From DATLXU01 sp035575515 (GTDB lineage Bacteria > Acidobacteriota > Blastocatellia > UBA7656): DNA of 64,000 nucleotides. Within the stretch, counting starts at the first letter, position 1. Every line of letters begins with the position of its first letter. The notes under the pieces were generated by a model. The model was given only the letters and a program-made list of their open reading frames with translations, was not told where the DNA came from and searched no databases. The stretch is taken from contig DATLXU010000060.1 in NCBI GenBank assembly GCA_035575515.1, positions 1-64,000 of the forward strand. Direction: 5' to 3'. The position numbers and the translations under genes are program-made. Shown here in pieces: positions 53,119-62,049 of the stretch.

Positions 53119-54381
53119 ATGCAACAAACGGTCAAAACAGAATATCGAAGCCAGATTCACCAGCGACAGAAAGAATTAATGCTCAAGTGGTACGAGCGAT
53201 TGGATCAATCAGCCGAGATGGGCAACCCGCCCGCCGTGTCGCTGATGATATCGGGCAACTGCGTCGAACTGCTGGAAGCCTTCGGCGCGATTCCGCTCTA
53301 CCCGGAAGTCAACGCCTTGCAGCTTGCAATCCGCCATCAGTCGCTTGAGCCGATACTTGTGGCGGAAGAACTCGGCTACGCGGCTGAGAATTGCGCTTAC
53401 GTTAAAGCAGACATCGGCGCATATTTGAAAGGGATCACGCCGACGGGCGGGCGATTGCCAGTGCCTGCGCTCGTGCTCTGCAATTTCGTCGGCTGCAACA
53501 CCTACATCAAATGGTTCGAGCACGTCGCTAAGTTCACAGGCGCGCCGCTCTACACGCTCGATGTTCCGTTTCTCAGGACCGACGAGCCTACGGAAGCTGA
53601 CATCGGTTACGTAGTCAATCAGATTGTTGATTTGATACCGATACTCGAAGAGAAGACCGGGCGAACATTTGATTACGACCGTTTCAAGCAAGCCGTCGCC
53701 TGCTCGGCCCGCGTCGAGGAGTTGTGGTCAAAGATAAAGCATCTGGCGAAGCTGTCGCCCTCGCCCTTTGATGCGTACTTTGACGCGATAACCTTCATGG
53801 GGCCGCTTTATGTGTATCGCGCGCGATCCGAAGGCGTTGAGTTTTTCGAGATGGCGTTAGAAGAGATGATGGACAGGGTCAATCGCGGCGAGGGGCTGTA
53901 TGAACAGGAAAAATTCCGGCTTGTGATCGAAGGCCCGCCGCCTTATCCGCACTTCCGCACTTTCCGCGATATGTTTGCGAAGTGGAATGCTACGACTGTC
54001 GCTTCGACTTATTCGACGGTCGGAGGCCTGTGGGAATTCGGATTCCGCCACGACGCGAAGAAGCCTTACGATTCGGTCGCGCTTCACATGATCGCGCAGA
54101 ACGTTACGAATCGAAATTACCTTCAGCGATACGACCAGATTGAGCGGTACATAAAAGAGTGGAACGCCGACGGGCTGATTATTCATTTCGTGAAGAGCTG
54201 CCGTTTGTTCTCAGCGGGTCAGGGCGATATGCGCGACTATTTTACGAAGACGCTTGGCATACCGACGCTCTACATCGAATCTGATCTCGAAGACCCGCGC
54301 TATTTTTCCGAAGCGCAGTTGAGGAATCGCCTTGATGCATATTTTGAGGCGCTTGAGCATCACAAGCTTGTGAGTGTTTGA
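53119..54381 (+). CDS. bcrB: class I benzoyl-CoA reductase subunit B (BzdO-like)
   Basis: A 420-residue partner subunit. Recognisable parts are ENCAYVKADIGAYLK, ALVLCNFVGCNTYIKWFEHV, the EGPPPYPHFRTFRDMF stretch, ASTYSTVGGLWEFGF and the C-terminal FVKSCRLFSAGQGDMRDYF, with cysteines for the shared iron-sulfur cluster. It sits 17 bases downstream of subunit C and 14 bases before the ATPase start at 54396. With subunit C it binds and reduces benzoyl-CoA or a related aromatic thioester; two ATPase subunits follow, as expected for class I. Confidence 0.88.
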   Translation: MQQTVKTEYRSQIHQRQKELMLKWYERLDQSAEMGNPPAVSLMISGNCVELLEAFGAIPLYPEVNALQLAIRHQSLEPILVAEELGYAAENCAYVKADIGAYLKGITPTGGRLPVPALVLCNFVGCNTYIKWFEHVAKFTGAPLYTLDVPFLRTDEPTEADIGYVVNQIVDLIPILEEKTGRTFDYDRFKQAVACSARVEELWSKIKHLAKLSPSPFDAYFDAITFMGPLYVYRARSEGVEFFEMALEEMMDRVNRGEGLYEQEKFRLVIEGPPPYPHFRTFRDMFAKWNATTVASTYSTVGGLWEFGFRHDAKKPYDSVALHMIAQNVTNRNYLQRYDQIERYIKEWNADGLIIHFVKSCRLFSAGQGDMRDYFTKTLGIPTLYIESDLEDPRYFSEAQLRNRLDAYFEALEHHKLVSV

Positions 54382-54395
54382 ATGGAGGAACCCCG

Positions 54396-55220
54396 ATGAG
54401 ATTTGCAGCCGGAGTGGATGTCGGCTCGACGCAGACGAAAGCCGTTGTGATGGAAGAAGGCTCAGGAATAATCGCGCGCGCTCTCGTTGACACAGGAGCC
54501 AATGTCACGCGCGCAGCCAAAACGGCTTTTCACCTGGCCTGCCATGACGCTCGCATTAATCCTCACGATGTAGGCTATGTTGTAGGCACGGGCTATGGCC
54601 GATACAAGATAACGTTTGGTAACTCGCAGATGACCGAAATTAGCTGCCACGCTCGCGGCGCGCACTATATCTTTCCGAACACGCGAACCGTGATTGACAT
54701 GGGCGGGCAGGACTCGAAGGCTATCACCGTCGGCGAAAGCGGAGAGGTGCTCGATTTTGTTATGAATGACAAGTGCGCAGCCGGGACGGGAAGATTTCTC
54801 TCCAACGCCGCAGACGTGATGGGGATAGCTTTAGATGAAGTGGGGCCGCTTTCGCTTGAAGGCAAGTACCCCGTAAAGATAGCAACTGTCTGCACGGTCT
54901 TTGTCGAGTCGGACATCCTCTCTTACCTCTCGATGGGCAAGCGCCCGGAAGACATTCTGCGCGGCGTTCACCTCGCGATTGCAAAAAGGACCGTCTCGCT
55001 CGCGCGAAGAGTTGCGCTTGAGCCTGAGATAACGATGACCGGAGGCGTGGCGCGCAATTTGGGGATGATTCGCGCGCTCGAAGAAATCCTCGGAACAAGA
55101 TTGCAAGTGAGTCCCGATTCGCATTTCATCGGGGCGATAGGAGCGGCGCTGTTCGCGCTCGAAAAACTGGACCAGAGCTTTGAATCAGTCGTATGGAGAC
55201 CAACTGTATGCGAAACGTAG
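54396..55220 (+). CDS. benzoyl-CoA reductase ATPase subunit (BzdP-like)
   Basis: A 274-residue BadF/BadG/BcrA/BcrD ATPase of the actin-like activator family. Nucleotide-binding parts are GVDVGSTQTKAVVM and IDMGGQDSKAITVG; cluster cysteines lie in NDKCAAGTGRFLSN and VCTVFVESDILS, near a conserved TGGVARNLGM. It couples ATP hydrolysis to electron transfer into the reductase half. The ATG at 54396 is preferred because GGAGG lies 7 bases upstream. Its short length (no N-terminal extension) is like the Azoarcus-type rather than the longer Thauera BcrA. Confidence 0.88.
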   Translation: MRFAAGVDVGSTQTKAVVMEEGSGIIARALVDTGANVTRAAKTAFHLACHDARINPHDVGYVVGTGYGRYKITFGNSQMTEISCHARGAHYIFPNTRTVIDMGGQDSKAITVGESGEVLDFVMNDKCAAGTGRFLSNAADVMGIALDEVGPLSLEGKYPVKIATVCTVFVESDILSYLSMGKRPEDILRGVHLAIAKRTVSLARRVALEPEITMTGGVARNLGMIRALEEILGTRLQVSPDSHFIGAIGAALFALEKLDQSFESVVWRPTVCET

Positions 55221-56065
55221 CAGGCATTGATGTAGGAACGGGCTTCACGAAAGCGGTGGTTATATCGAGCGGCGGAATTGGCGAACGCCCCACAATCATC
55301 GGTAGAGGCTTGTCAAAAACGGGCGTGAATCTTGAAGAAGCCGCCGAGCGCGCGCTCGCGGGCGCGCTCGAAGAAGCGCAGCTTGAATCCGCGCAAGTCT
55401 CTTACATCGCGACAACAGGCTTTGGCCGTTACAGCGTGAGCTTTCGCGATATTCAAATCACCGAGATAACGAGTGGCGCGCGCGCCGCATATTTTTTGTA
55501 TCCTCAAACGACGGCTGTGCTAGACATCGGCGCGCAATCAACGCGAGCCATCAGCCTAAAAGAAAATGGCAAGGTCCGAGTCTTCAAGACGAATGACAAA
55601 TGCGCAGCCGGTTCGGGCAGCTTCATCGTGCGCGCGGCGAAATATTTGCAGATTGATATTAACGATGTCGGCGAGCTTGCTCTGAAAGCCACGAGCGCGC
55701 AGCCCATCAGCAGCGTGTGCGCTGTGCTTGCGGAAAGCGAGATCATCAATCATGTCAGCGCGGGTGTCGGCATCGAAGACATACTGCGCGGCATTTATGA
55801 CTCTCTCGCAGACCGCGCGATGATGCTTTTGAAGCGCGCGGGCGCGGGCGACGAAGTATCTTTTATCGGCGGCGTGGCCACGCAGCGCGGCATGGTCAAA
55901 GCCCTTGAAGACCGTCTTGGCACGAAAATCCATGTGCCGCGACATACGGAATACGTTTGCGCGCTCGGCGCGGCGCTGCTTGGACTCAAGCGACTGGAAG
56001 TAATCGTTCAGCCGCCAATCAATGAAGACCGCATCACCTCAATGGCGCGAGCGGATTTTGATTGA
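55208..56065 (+). CDS. benzoyl-CoA reductase ATPase subunit (BzdQ-like)
   Basis: A 285-residue second ATPase subunit, overlapping the first by 13 bases. It has GIDVGTGFTKAVVISS, LDIGAQSTRAISLK, NDKCAAGSGSFIVRA and CAVLAESEIINHVS with FIGGVATQRGMV. The two ATPase subunits differ, giving the heterodimer expected of class I benzoyl-CoA reductases; hydroxyacyl-CoA dehydratases use a single homodimeric activator. The order C, B, ATPase, ATPase equals bzdNOPQ. No ferredoxin or ring-hydrolysis genes follow; the operon is followed after 50 bases by gene remnants. Confidence 0.88.
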   Translation: MRNVAGIDVGTGFTKAVVISSGGIGERPTIIGRGLSKTGVNLEEAAERALAGALEEAQLESAQVSYIATTGFGRYSVSFRDIQITEITSGARAAYFLYPQTTAVLDIGAQSTRAISLKENGKVRVFKTNDKCAAGSGSFIVRAAKYLQIDINDVGELALKATSAQPISSVCAVLAESEIINHVSAGVGIEDILRGIYDSLADRAMMLLKRAGAGDEVSFIGGVATQRGMVKALEDRLGTKIHVPRHTEYVCALGAALLGLKRLEVIVQPPINEDRITSMARADFD

Positions 56066-56115
56066 GATGAGCCGGCTTCCGCCGCGAAGATATAATTTCA
56101 GCTATCATCAGCGCA

Positions 56116-56589
56116 TTGAAACGATGCGAGGAGAGTTCATTGAGAGTCTTATTAATCTACCCTGAATTTCCCAACACATACTGGAGCTTTCGACACGCGC
56201 TTTCGTTTGAAGGCAAGCGGGCGGCCTTTCCTCCGCTGGCGTTGTTGACCATCTCGGCCATGCTGCCCGAGCGGTGGGAGCGGCGGCTCGTTGACATGAA
56301 CGTGCGGCAGCTCAGGCCGGCAGACCTCGAATGGGCTGATGTAATACTTGCAAGCGCGATGCTCGTTCAAAAAGAGTCGCTGCAGTGCGTCGTCAATCTG
56401 TGCAAAGCGGCGGGCAAAAAGATTGTGGTCGGCGGGCCTTATGTAACCACAGACGCCGAAGGATTGCCGGACGCCGATCACCTGATACTCGGCGAAGCCG
56501 AAACGATCTGCCGGAGCTTGTGCGCGACCTTGAGCGCGGCGATGCGAAGCGATTTTACAGGGCGACTGAAAGGCCGCATCTTTTTATAA
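56116..56589 (+). pseudogene. B12-binding radical SAM protein, N-terminal remnant
   Basis: The frame encodes the B12-binding domain of a B12-radical SAM protein (LRVLLIYPEFPNTYWSF, PPLALLTISAMLPERW, KIVVGGPYVTTDAEGLPDAD, LILGEAET). After about 56505 the family sequence continues in another frame as LPELVRDLERGDAKRFYRAT and FITPVPGFQL, so there is a frameshift, and the reading then ends near 56610 where an unrelated acyl-CoA dehydrogenase frame takes over. The CxxxCxxC radical SAM core is missing altogether. It follows the benzoyl-CoA reductase ATPase by 50 bases, so it may once have been the last gene of that operon. Confidence 0.8.
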
Positions 56590-56610
56590 CGCCCGTGCCC
56601 GGTTTTCAAC

Positions 56611-57276
56611 TGGCTGAACGGCTCGAAGACTTTCATCACCAACGGCAGCCGCGCTGACTACGTCATCGTGGCCGCGCGCACGGGCGGCGCGGGAGCCTGC
56701 GGGATTAGCTTGATTGCAGTGCCTTCGGACGCGCAGGGCTTTGCGGTCGGCAAGAAGTTAGACAAACTCAGAGCGCGCTCGTCCGACACGACGGAGCTTT
56801 TCTTTCAAGACTGCCTCGTGCCGGCGCGATACCTGATCGGCGAAGAGAACAGAGGATTCGGTTACATCGTCAGGCACTTTCAAGGCGAGCGTCTTGTGCT
56901 GGCCTCGTTCGCCAATGGCCTGATGCAGGTGATGCTGGAAGAAGGCGTCAGGTACGCGAGCGCGCGCGAGGTTTTCGGCAAGCCCATCATCAAGCATCAA
57001 GTCTGGCGCCACCGCCTCACGGACGTTGTCACGCTAATCGAGGCTTCGAGGCAGCTCACTTATTTCGCCTGTTATCGGCTGAATCGAACGGGCCACGCGC
57101 TGAAAGAGTCCGCGATTGCGAAGCTGTTCGCGGCAGAAAGCGCTAAGAAAGTCGCGAATGAAGTCTTTCAACTCCACGGCGGTTACGCTGTAGTCGAAGA
57201 GTACCCGATCTGCCGGCTATACGGCGAGGCGGCAGGACTCACGATCGGCGCGGGCACGAGCGAAATAATGCGCTAG
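56611..57276 (+). pseudogene. acyl-CoA dehydrogenase, 5-prime-truncated
   Basis: From 56611 a frame gives LNGSKTFITNGSRADYVIVA, LRARSSDTTELFFQDCLVPA, GFGYIVRHFQGERLVLASF, IKHQVWRHRLTDVVTLIEAS and the C-terminal LTIGAGTSEIMR, the middle and C-terminal parts of an acyl-CoA dehydrogenase. The N-terminal roughly 150 residues are missing, joined at about 56605-56611 to the radical SAM remnant. The frame ends at TAG 57274-57276; read through, VIAEQEHW and a real stop follow at 57301, so the TAG likely replaced a glutamine codon. An independent start near 56668 could express a fragment, but it would lack half the FAD-binding domain. Confidence 0.82.
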
Positions 57277-57786
57277 GTAATTGCGGAGCAGGAGCATTGG
57301 TAAAGGCTTTGCCCTTCACTAGTACGTCGCGCAGGCGACTTGAAAGTGAGCAGATTGCCTGCAAAGGCCCCTATCAATCCGACTCGCCTCTACAAGCATG
57401 TTACAGATTCAGTTGTGTGCTTTGTACTGATATGGTATCGTGCCAATCCTATTCAAACCGTGCGTTTTCGTGCTTCACCCGGCTTGAACAATCAGAATCG
57501 GGTCAAAATGGCTACAACAAGTAGCCGCTGACGCGCTCTGAGTCATTAAGTCGCTCCTCCGATGTTGACTAATTTTAGTTTTGTGTCAAAAGCTGATTTG
57601 CGGAGCAGAAGCCTGCTTCTGGTAGGATACTTATTGCGAGTTATTTGCAGAAATAGTTCGAGTTAAGCTGGCGGGCGAGAGCTACCCGTATGGGTATATC
57701 AATTGCTTTTAATATTATCGCACCTTTGCGCGGTCTCTTTTTCAGGTCTCATCTGCGCAAAGGCAGGAAGCTTGCGTGAACGGATT
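57277..57786. other. intergenic region, no convincing gene
   Basis: The first 27 bases are the lost C-terminal codons of the acyl-CoA dehydrogenase. The rest, to the radical SAM gene at 57787, is lower in GC and holds short open frames (such as 57297-57524) whose protein composition is not coding-like. I see no RNA gene or clear terminator. Confidence 0.6.
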
Positions 57787-58839
57787 ATGAAGACCTCCAC
57801 CAAAATCAAATTAAAGCTTCATGAACTAAAATTTCTTTTCAAAGGTCTCGTATCGGTAGACCATCCGGTCCTTGCGCACCTCATTCCGATTCGGCGCTGC
57901 AACCTCTCGTGCACCTATTGCAACGAGTACGACAACTTTTCAGAGCCAGTGCCGACTGAAGTCCTATTCAAGCGGCTCGACAAATTGGCTGAGCTTGGCA
58001 CGACCGCGATAACAATCAGCGGCGGCGAGCCGCTGCTGCATCCCGAACTTGAAGAGGTCATCAAAAAGATTCGCAAGCACGGGATGCTTGCGGGGCTAAT
58101 AACGAACGGCTACCTGCTGACGCGCGAGCGAATCCAAAAGCTCAACGATGCGGGGCTTCAGTATTTGCAGATAAGCATAGACAACGTCATTCCAGACGAC
58201 GTTTCCAAAAAGAGTCTGAAGGTGCTCGACAAGAAGCTTCAGTGGCTTTCGGAGCTTGCCGAATTCAAGGTCAACATCAATTCAGTAATCGGCGGAGGCA
58301 TTAAAACCCCTGAAGACGCGCTGACGATTGGCAGGCGCGCCCTTGAGCTTGGCTTTTCGAGCACGCTCGGCGTGATTCACGATGGGCTTGGCACGCTCAA
58401 GCCTCTGCGCGGCGTAGAGCGCGACGTTTATCTCAAGATGAAAGAGATGTCGAAGACGAGCTACGCGCGCGTCAACAAGTTTCAGGAGAACCTTGCCAAC
58501 GGCAAGCCGAACAAGTGGCGATGCCGTTCGGGCGCGCGCTATCTCTACATCTGCGAGGACGGGCTTGTGCATTACTGCTCGCAGCAGCGCGGCTATCCGG
58601 GGGTTCCGCTTGAGACTTACACGAAAGAAGATATTCGACGCGAGTACCTGACCAAGAAAGCCTGCGCGCCATATTGCACGATTTCATGCGTGCAGCAGGT
58701 CGCGACGTTCGATAATTACCGCCACCCGCAGACGCTGCCGGCAAAGGGGCTAGTGCAGCGCGAGGCGGTGCAGGCGATAAAGCTCTATCAGGTTCAGAGC
58801 GCCGAGCAGGCGGCATCGAACAATGTTTCGGGCGATTAG
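57787..58839 (+). CDS. radical SAM protein with SPASM-like C-terminus
   Basis: A 350-residue radical SAM protein. The cluster motif is RRCNLSCTYCNEYD (CxxxCxxC), followed by TAITISGGEPLLHPELEEVI and GLITNGYLLTRERIQKLNDA. The C-terminal part has further cysteines (KWRCRSGARYLYICEDGLVH, HYCSQQ, ACAPYCTISCVQQ) that can hold auxiliary clusters of the SPASM/twitch type. The N-terminus is basic and amphipathic (KTSTKIKLKLHELKFLFKGL), perhaps membrane-associated. It is followed after 150 bases by a Tes-like radical SAM gene in the same direction; the two may act together. The start at 57787 is favoured; the longer 57703 frame looks non-coding. Substrate unknown. Confidence 0.85.
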   Translation: MKTSTKIKLKLHELKFLFKGLVSVDHPVLAHLIPIRRCNLSCTYCNEYDNFSEPVPTEVLFKRLDKLAELGTTAITISGGEPLLHPELEEVIKKIRKHGMLAGLITNGYLLTRERIQKLNDAGLQYLQISIDNVIPDDVSKKSLKVLDKKLQWLSELAEFKVNINSVIGGGIKTPEDALTIGRRALELGFSSTLGVIHDGLGTLKPLRGVERDVYLKMKEMSKTSYARVNKFQENLANGKPNKWRCRSGARYLYICEDGLVHYCSQQRGYPGVPLETYTKEDIRREYLTKKACAPYCTISCVQQVATFDNYRHPQTLPAKGLVQREAVQAIKLYQVQSAEQAASNNVSGD

Positions 58840-58989
58840 AAACGCGCATCGCCTGAAGGGGATAAGGTTGTCATTTGCAGGTTGAAATGATAATGTGCAC
58901 CTTTTGAATTCTCAGGTGTATAGCAATAACAAAACGATGGCGAGGCTCGTGGGATTGATTCGGAGCCTTGCAAACGAGGAGATGAAGAT

Positions 58990-61092
58990 ATGCATAAACC
59001 AATAAAGTACGCGGAGAAGGGATTGACTTACGTCGCGAAGGGAGCGTGGTTCGTCTTCGAGAAGCTGAATCGCATCAAGCCGAATCCTTCTTTCACTCCC
59101 CAGTGGTCGGACAAGCCGCTGCTGAAATCTTATCAGAAAGTGAAGCCGCCTCTGGGCTGGCCGCGCACGACCGATTCATTGTGCCCGAAGTGCGTGCCTG
59201 AAATCCGGCAGCGAATCCTCGACGGCGAAATCCCTGTGGATATTCTTCGCACAAGCGAAGCCGTTGGCCAGATCAAAGCGCAGATCATCGAGCGCGACGG
59301 CAAAATCCTTATGGTGAAGGATTGCCCGGTTCACGGCCACTTTGAAGACGTGATGTCAATTGACCCGGCCTTCTTCAAGCACCTCGAAGAAGTCTTTCCC
59401 GGCTCGGATATCCGCGCGCATAACGACGAGCGGCTTCACAATCACGGAAGCTCGACTATCAAGTACGGGCGCGGTTCTGTGCTGACGATTGACCTGACGA
59501 ACCGCTGCAACATGATGTGCGACCCATGCTTTATGGATGCCAATCAGGTCGGCTTCGTCCATGAGCTTTCGTGGGAAGACATCAAGACGCTGCTCGACAA
59601 CGCAATCTCGCTCAAGCCGAAGCGGCAGCTTTCGGTTCAATTCTCAGGCGGCGAGCCTACGCTGTCGCCCTACTTTCTGGATGCCGTGCGCTACTCGCGC
59701 GAAGTCGGCTACAACTCTGTGCAAGCGGCGACGAATGGAATCGAGTTCGCCAAGAGTCCTGAGTTCTGCCGTCAGGCCGCCGAAGCTGGATTGCGTTATG
59801 TCTATCTGCAATTCGACGGCATCGGCAACGCGGCCAATGAGCATCGCAAAGTCGGAAACCTCTTCGACGTGAAGCTGCGCGCGATTGAGAACCTGCACAA
59901 CGCGGGCGTTGACATCGTGCCCGTGACGACAATCGTCAACGGCATCAACAACGAGCAGGTGGGCCGCATCATCAAGTTCGCGATGGACAATCCGAAAAAG
60001 ATCGCCTTCCTCTCGTTCCAGCCCGTATCGTTCACGGGCCGCGACGAAGCCGTCACCGATGAGCGGCGCATGGCGCAGCGTTACACGCTCTCGCATCTGG
60101 CGCACGACGTGAAGAATCAGGTAGGCATCGGCGAGCCGACGCGCGACTGGTTCCCGATCTCATTCATCAGCACGTTTTCTGACTGGGCCGATCTGGTTCA
60201 CGGGCCGCAGGCCGACTGGGGCCAGCTCAGTTGCGGATGCCACCCGAACTGTGGCATCGGCATGGCTGTGATGATTGACAAGGAGACTAAGGAATCGGCT
60301 CCGGTCACCGCGTTTTTGAATGCCGATCGATTGGCGCGCGACATCGAAAAGATCAATGACGCGGCGCGCGGCAAGAAATTGTCGGTGCTCGGCATGGCGC
60401 TGGCGTTGATGCGCAATTATGACCCGTTCAAATCGCCTTCGCACTTCAGGCTTGTTGACCTGCTCAAGAAATTCGACAAGCACTTCGTCGCGACCAAGGA
60501 CGCAAACAAGAAGTACGGCGACAGCGGCCCGAAGCGCACGATGGAAGACATCCAAAAGCGGCGCGCGGATCGCTGGAACTTCCTCTTCATCGCCGGAATG
60601 TGGTTCCAGGACCTGTTCAATTATGACTTCCGCCGCACGGAGCGATGCATCATTCCCTATGCAACGCAGGAAGGCGAGATAAGCTTCTGCGCGTATAACA
60701 CTGGAATAGGCTGGCGCAACATCGTAGAGAAGATGCACATGACGGCGACGCTGACGAAGTGGTACGAGGAGTATGGCCGTCACGAAATCTTCGCGGGCGG
60801 CAAGTCTGTCCACCTCAACAGCACAGAGCATTCACTTGTGTTGAAGGACGAGATAGTCACGAAAGACGTTCAGCACGACCTCGACGCGCTCGGCATCGCC
60901 AAGAATGCGCGCGAAGAGAAGCAGCGCGCCCGCGCGATGAAGCTCAGCCAACAGGATCACGAGCGTATGGCGAAGCTCTACCGCCAGCACATACTGAAGG
61001 AAGAGCCTGCGCCCGAAGCTCAGATCGTGCAGCTCAAGCTCGGCAAGTCGAAACCGCAACAGGATGTGACCCCTGCGGGCTTCGGCGATTAA
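58990..61092 (+). CDS. large radical SAM protein resembling Tes/Mss lipid synthases
   Basis: A 700-residue radical SAM enzyme. An N-terminal CPKC (residue about 60, TTDSLCPKCVPEIRQRI) and CPVHGHFEDV look like the rubredoxin-type metal site, followed by the radical SAM motif LTNRCNMMCDPCFMDAN (CxxxCxxC) and QFSGGEPTLSPYFLDAVRY; later cysteines occur in LSCGCHPNCGIGMAVM and ERCIIPYATQEGEISFC. That layout matches the archaeal tetraether synthase Tes and the bacterial membrane-spanning-lipid synthases, which join two fatty or isoprenoid chains by a C-C bond. Acidobacteria contain membrane-spanning iso-diabolic acid. The match is by remembered motifs, so the lipid role is a strong hypothesis, not proof. 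A terminator follows at 61117. Confidence 0.85.
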   Translation: MHKPIKYAEKGLTYVAKGAWFVFEKLNRIKPNPSFTPQWSDKPLLKSYQKVKPPLGWPRTTDSLCPKCVPEIRQRILDGEIPVDILRTSEAVGQIKAQIIERDGKILMVKDCPVHGHFEDVMSIDPAFFKHLEEVFPGSDIRAHNDERLHNHGSSTIKYGRGSVLTIDLTNRCNMMCDPCFMDANQVGFVHELSWEDIKTLLDNAISLKPKRQLSVQFSGGEPTLSPYFLDAVRYSREVGYNSVQAATNGIEFAKSPEFCRQAAEAGLRYVYLQFDGIGNAANEHRKVGNLFDVKLRAIENLHNAGVDIVPVTTIVNGINNEQVGRIIKFAMDNPKKIAFLSFQPVSFTGRDEAVTDERRMAQRYTLSHLAHDVKNQVGIGEPTRDWFPISFISTFSDWADLVHGPQADWGQLSCGCHPNCGIGMAVMIDKETKESAPVTAFLNADRLARDIEKINDAARGKKLSVLGMALALMRNYDPFKSPSHFRLVDLLKKFDKHFVATKDANKKYGDSGPKRTMEDIQKRRADRWNFLFIAGMWFQDLFNYDFRRTERCIIPYATQEGEISFCAYNTGIGWRNIVEKMHMTATLTKWYEEYGRHEIFAGGKSVHLNSTEHSLVLKDEIVTKDVQHDLDALGIAKNAREEKQRARAMKLSQQDHERMAKLYRQHILKEEPAPEAQIVQLKLGKSKPQQDVTPAGFGD

Positions 61093-61116
61093 TCGTATCT
61101 TCAACTCCAAACTCAG

Positions 61117-61152
61117 AAGGCCGCTGATTAATTTTCAGCGGCCTTGTTTTTT
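61117..61152. terminator. rho-independent terminator after the Tes-like gene
   Basis: AAGGCCGCTGA (61117-61127) pairs perfectly with TCAGCGGCCTT (61135-61145) across 7 bases and is followed by GTTTTTT. It serves the rightward gene and overlaps the stop codon of the leftward VUT gene. Confidence 0.85.
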
Positions 61153-61625
61153 CTAACAACGTTGCCGAATCGCAGCACGACAGCCCACATGGCTCCGCCC
61201 GCGACCTTTGCAATGAATTGACCGAGCACGACCAGCGGCAGCAACGCGCCGAAGGCGAGCGTCGGAAAGACCAGACTATCAACCGCCGCGCTCGCCAGAT
61301 TTGAGCCGTTGACTTTTATCATCCATGCGCGATTGCGCAGCGCGTGATAGACAATCGCATCAGCCGCGCCGCTCGCCGCAAACGCCGCAAACGATGCCAG
61401 CGCGACCTGTGCGGCATTCTGATTCACCATCCACGACGGCGCTGAGCCTGCCGCAATCAGCGCAGCCATCTTCGGCCACAACGCGCGCCCGCGCCATGAT
61501 TCGTGAAGCCGGTCACGCGCCGTGATGTCAAGCCCTATAAAGACGAACGAGGTGATAGCTGCAACGCCGGGACCGAATCGCGCAACGATGCGATTCGCCG
61601 CGACGGATTGAAGACGGTACTGTTC
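61128..61625 (-). pseudogene. VUT/YhhQ-like transporter, 5-prime-truncated
   Basis: On the minus strand an open frame of 165 codons begins right after a TAG at 61626-61628 and has no usable ATG. Its middle is clearly of the VUT (YhhQ) family: RIVARFGPGVAAITSFVFIG, LDITARDRLHESW, SFAAFAASGAADAIVYHALR and NGSNLASAAVDSLVFPTLAF, with about five membrane segments. The family normally begins with one more membrane helix before ARFGP; here that part is missing and the frame is replaced by a foreign sequence. VUT proteins move queuosine precursors or related compounds. It is divergent from, and abuts, an amidohydrolase that has also lost its 5-prime end. Confidence 0.72.
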
Positions 61626-61635
61626 CTACGCGAGA

Positions 61636-62049
61636 TTGAAAGCGGGCGCGAGTGGCCCATTTACTTACGTCATCTGGTCCGACGCTGAGAAGGGCGCGGT
61701 GTGGATTGCAAACACAGACGGCTCGAACGCGCAGAGGATAACAACCATCGGCGACCAGTATGCGAATCCGGTTTTTTCGCCCGACGGAACGAAGGTCGCT
61801 TATATAAAGGGTCGCGGCAGCGTCTATCACGAAGAAGACCTCGCGAGCGAATCGAATTTCGAGATTCATTACTGGGACGGGCGCGAGCATCACTACGTGC
61901 TCGACGTGTTCAGTCGCGGCTCGAATGCGCGGATGCCGATTCTAACATTCGACCCGAAGGGCGAGCGTATATACTTTATGGAGACGAAGCCGGTCGCGGG
62001 CGCGTCGCTTCCTGGCAAATACCTCATCAAGCGTCAAGCTCACGGGTGA
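61636..62049 (+). pseudogene. PD40 propeller part of a decayed amidohydrolase
   Basis: An open frame of 137 codons from a TTG encodes TolB/PD40-type sequence: TYVIWSDAEKGAVWIANTDG, NPVFSPDGTKVAYIKGRGS and LTFDPKGERIYFME. It stops at a TGA at 62047-62049 caused by a frameshift; the next frame carries VKLTGDDYS, then a TAG (62058-62060), then HIESKYAAEIIPSPDLRWIA and a further frame change near 62240 before LAWSRDSKSVQW and ENFYEQSLENIFKQL. So the region 62050-62417 is the same protein, broken twice. The N-terminal start of the roughly 1100-residue family is missing; it abuts the truncated VUT gene. Confidence 0.78.

Noticed and set aside
51953..56065. 2-hydroxyacyl-CoA dehydratase operon
   Set aside because: Two different ATPase subunits and the benzoyl-CoA reductase phrases in subunits C and B favour a class I reductase, though family overlap means a phylogeny is still needed.
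57297..57524. 75-codon frame after the acyl-CoA dehydrogenase remnant
   Set aside because: No ribosome site, odd composition (Cys/Ser-rich) and overlap with the old C-terminus; looks non-coding.
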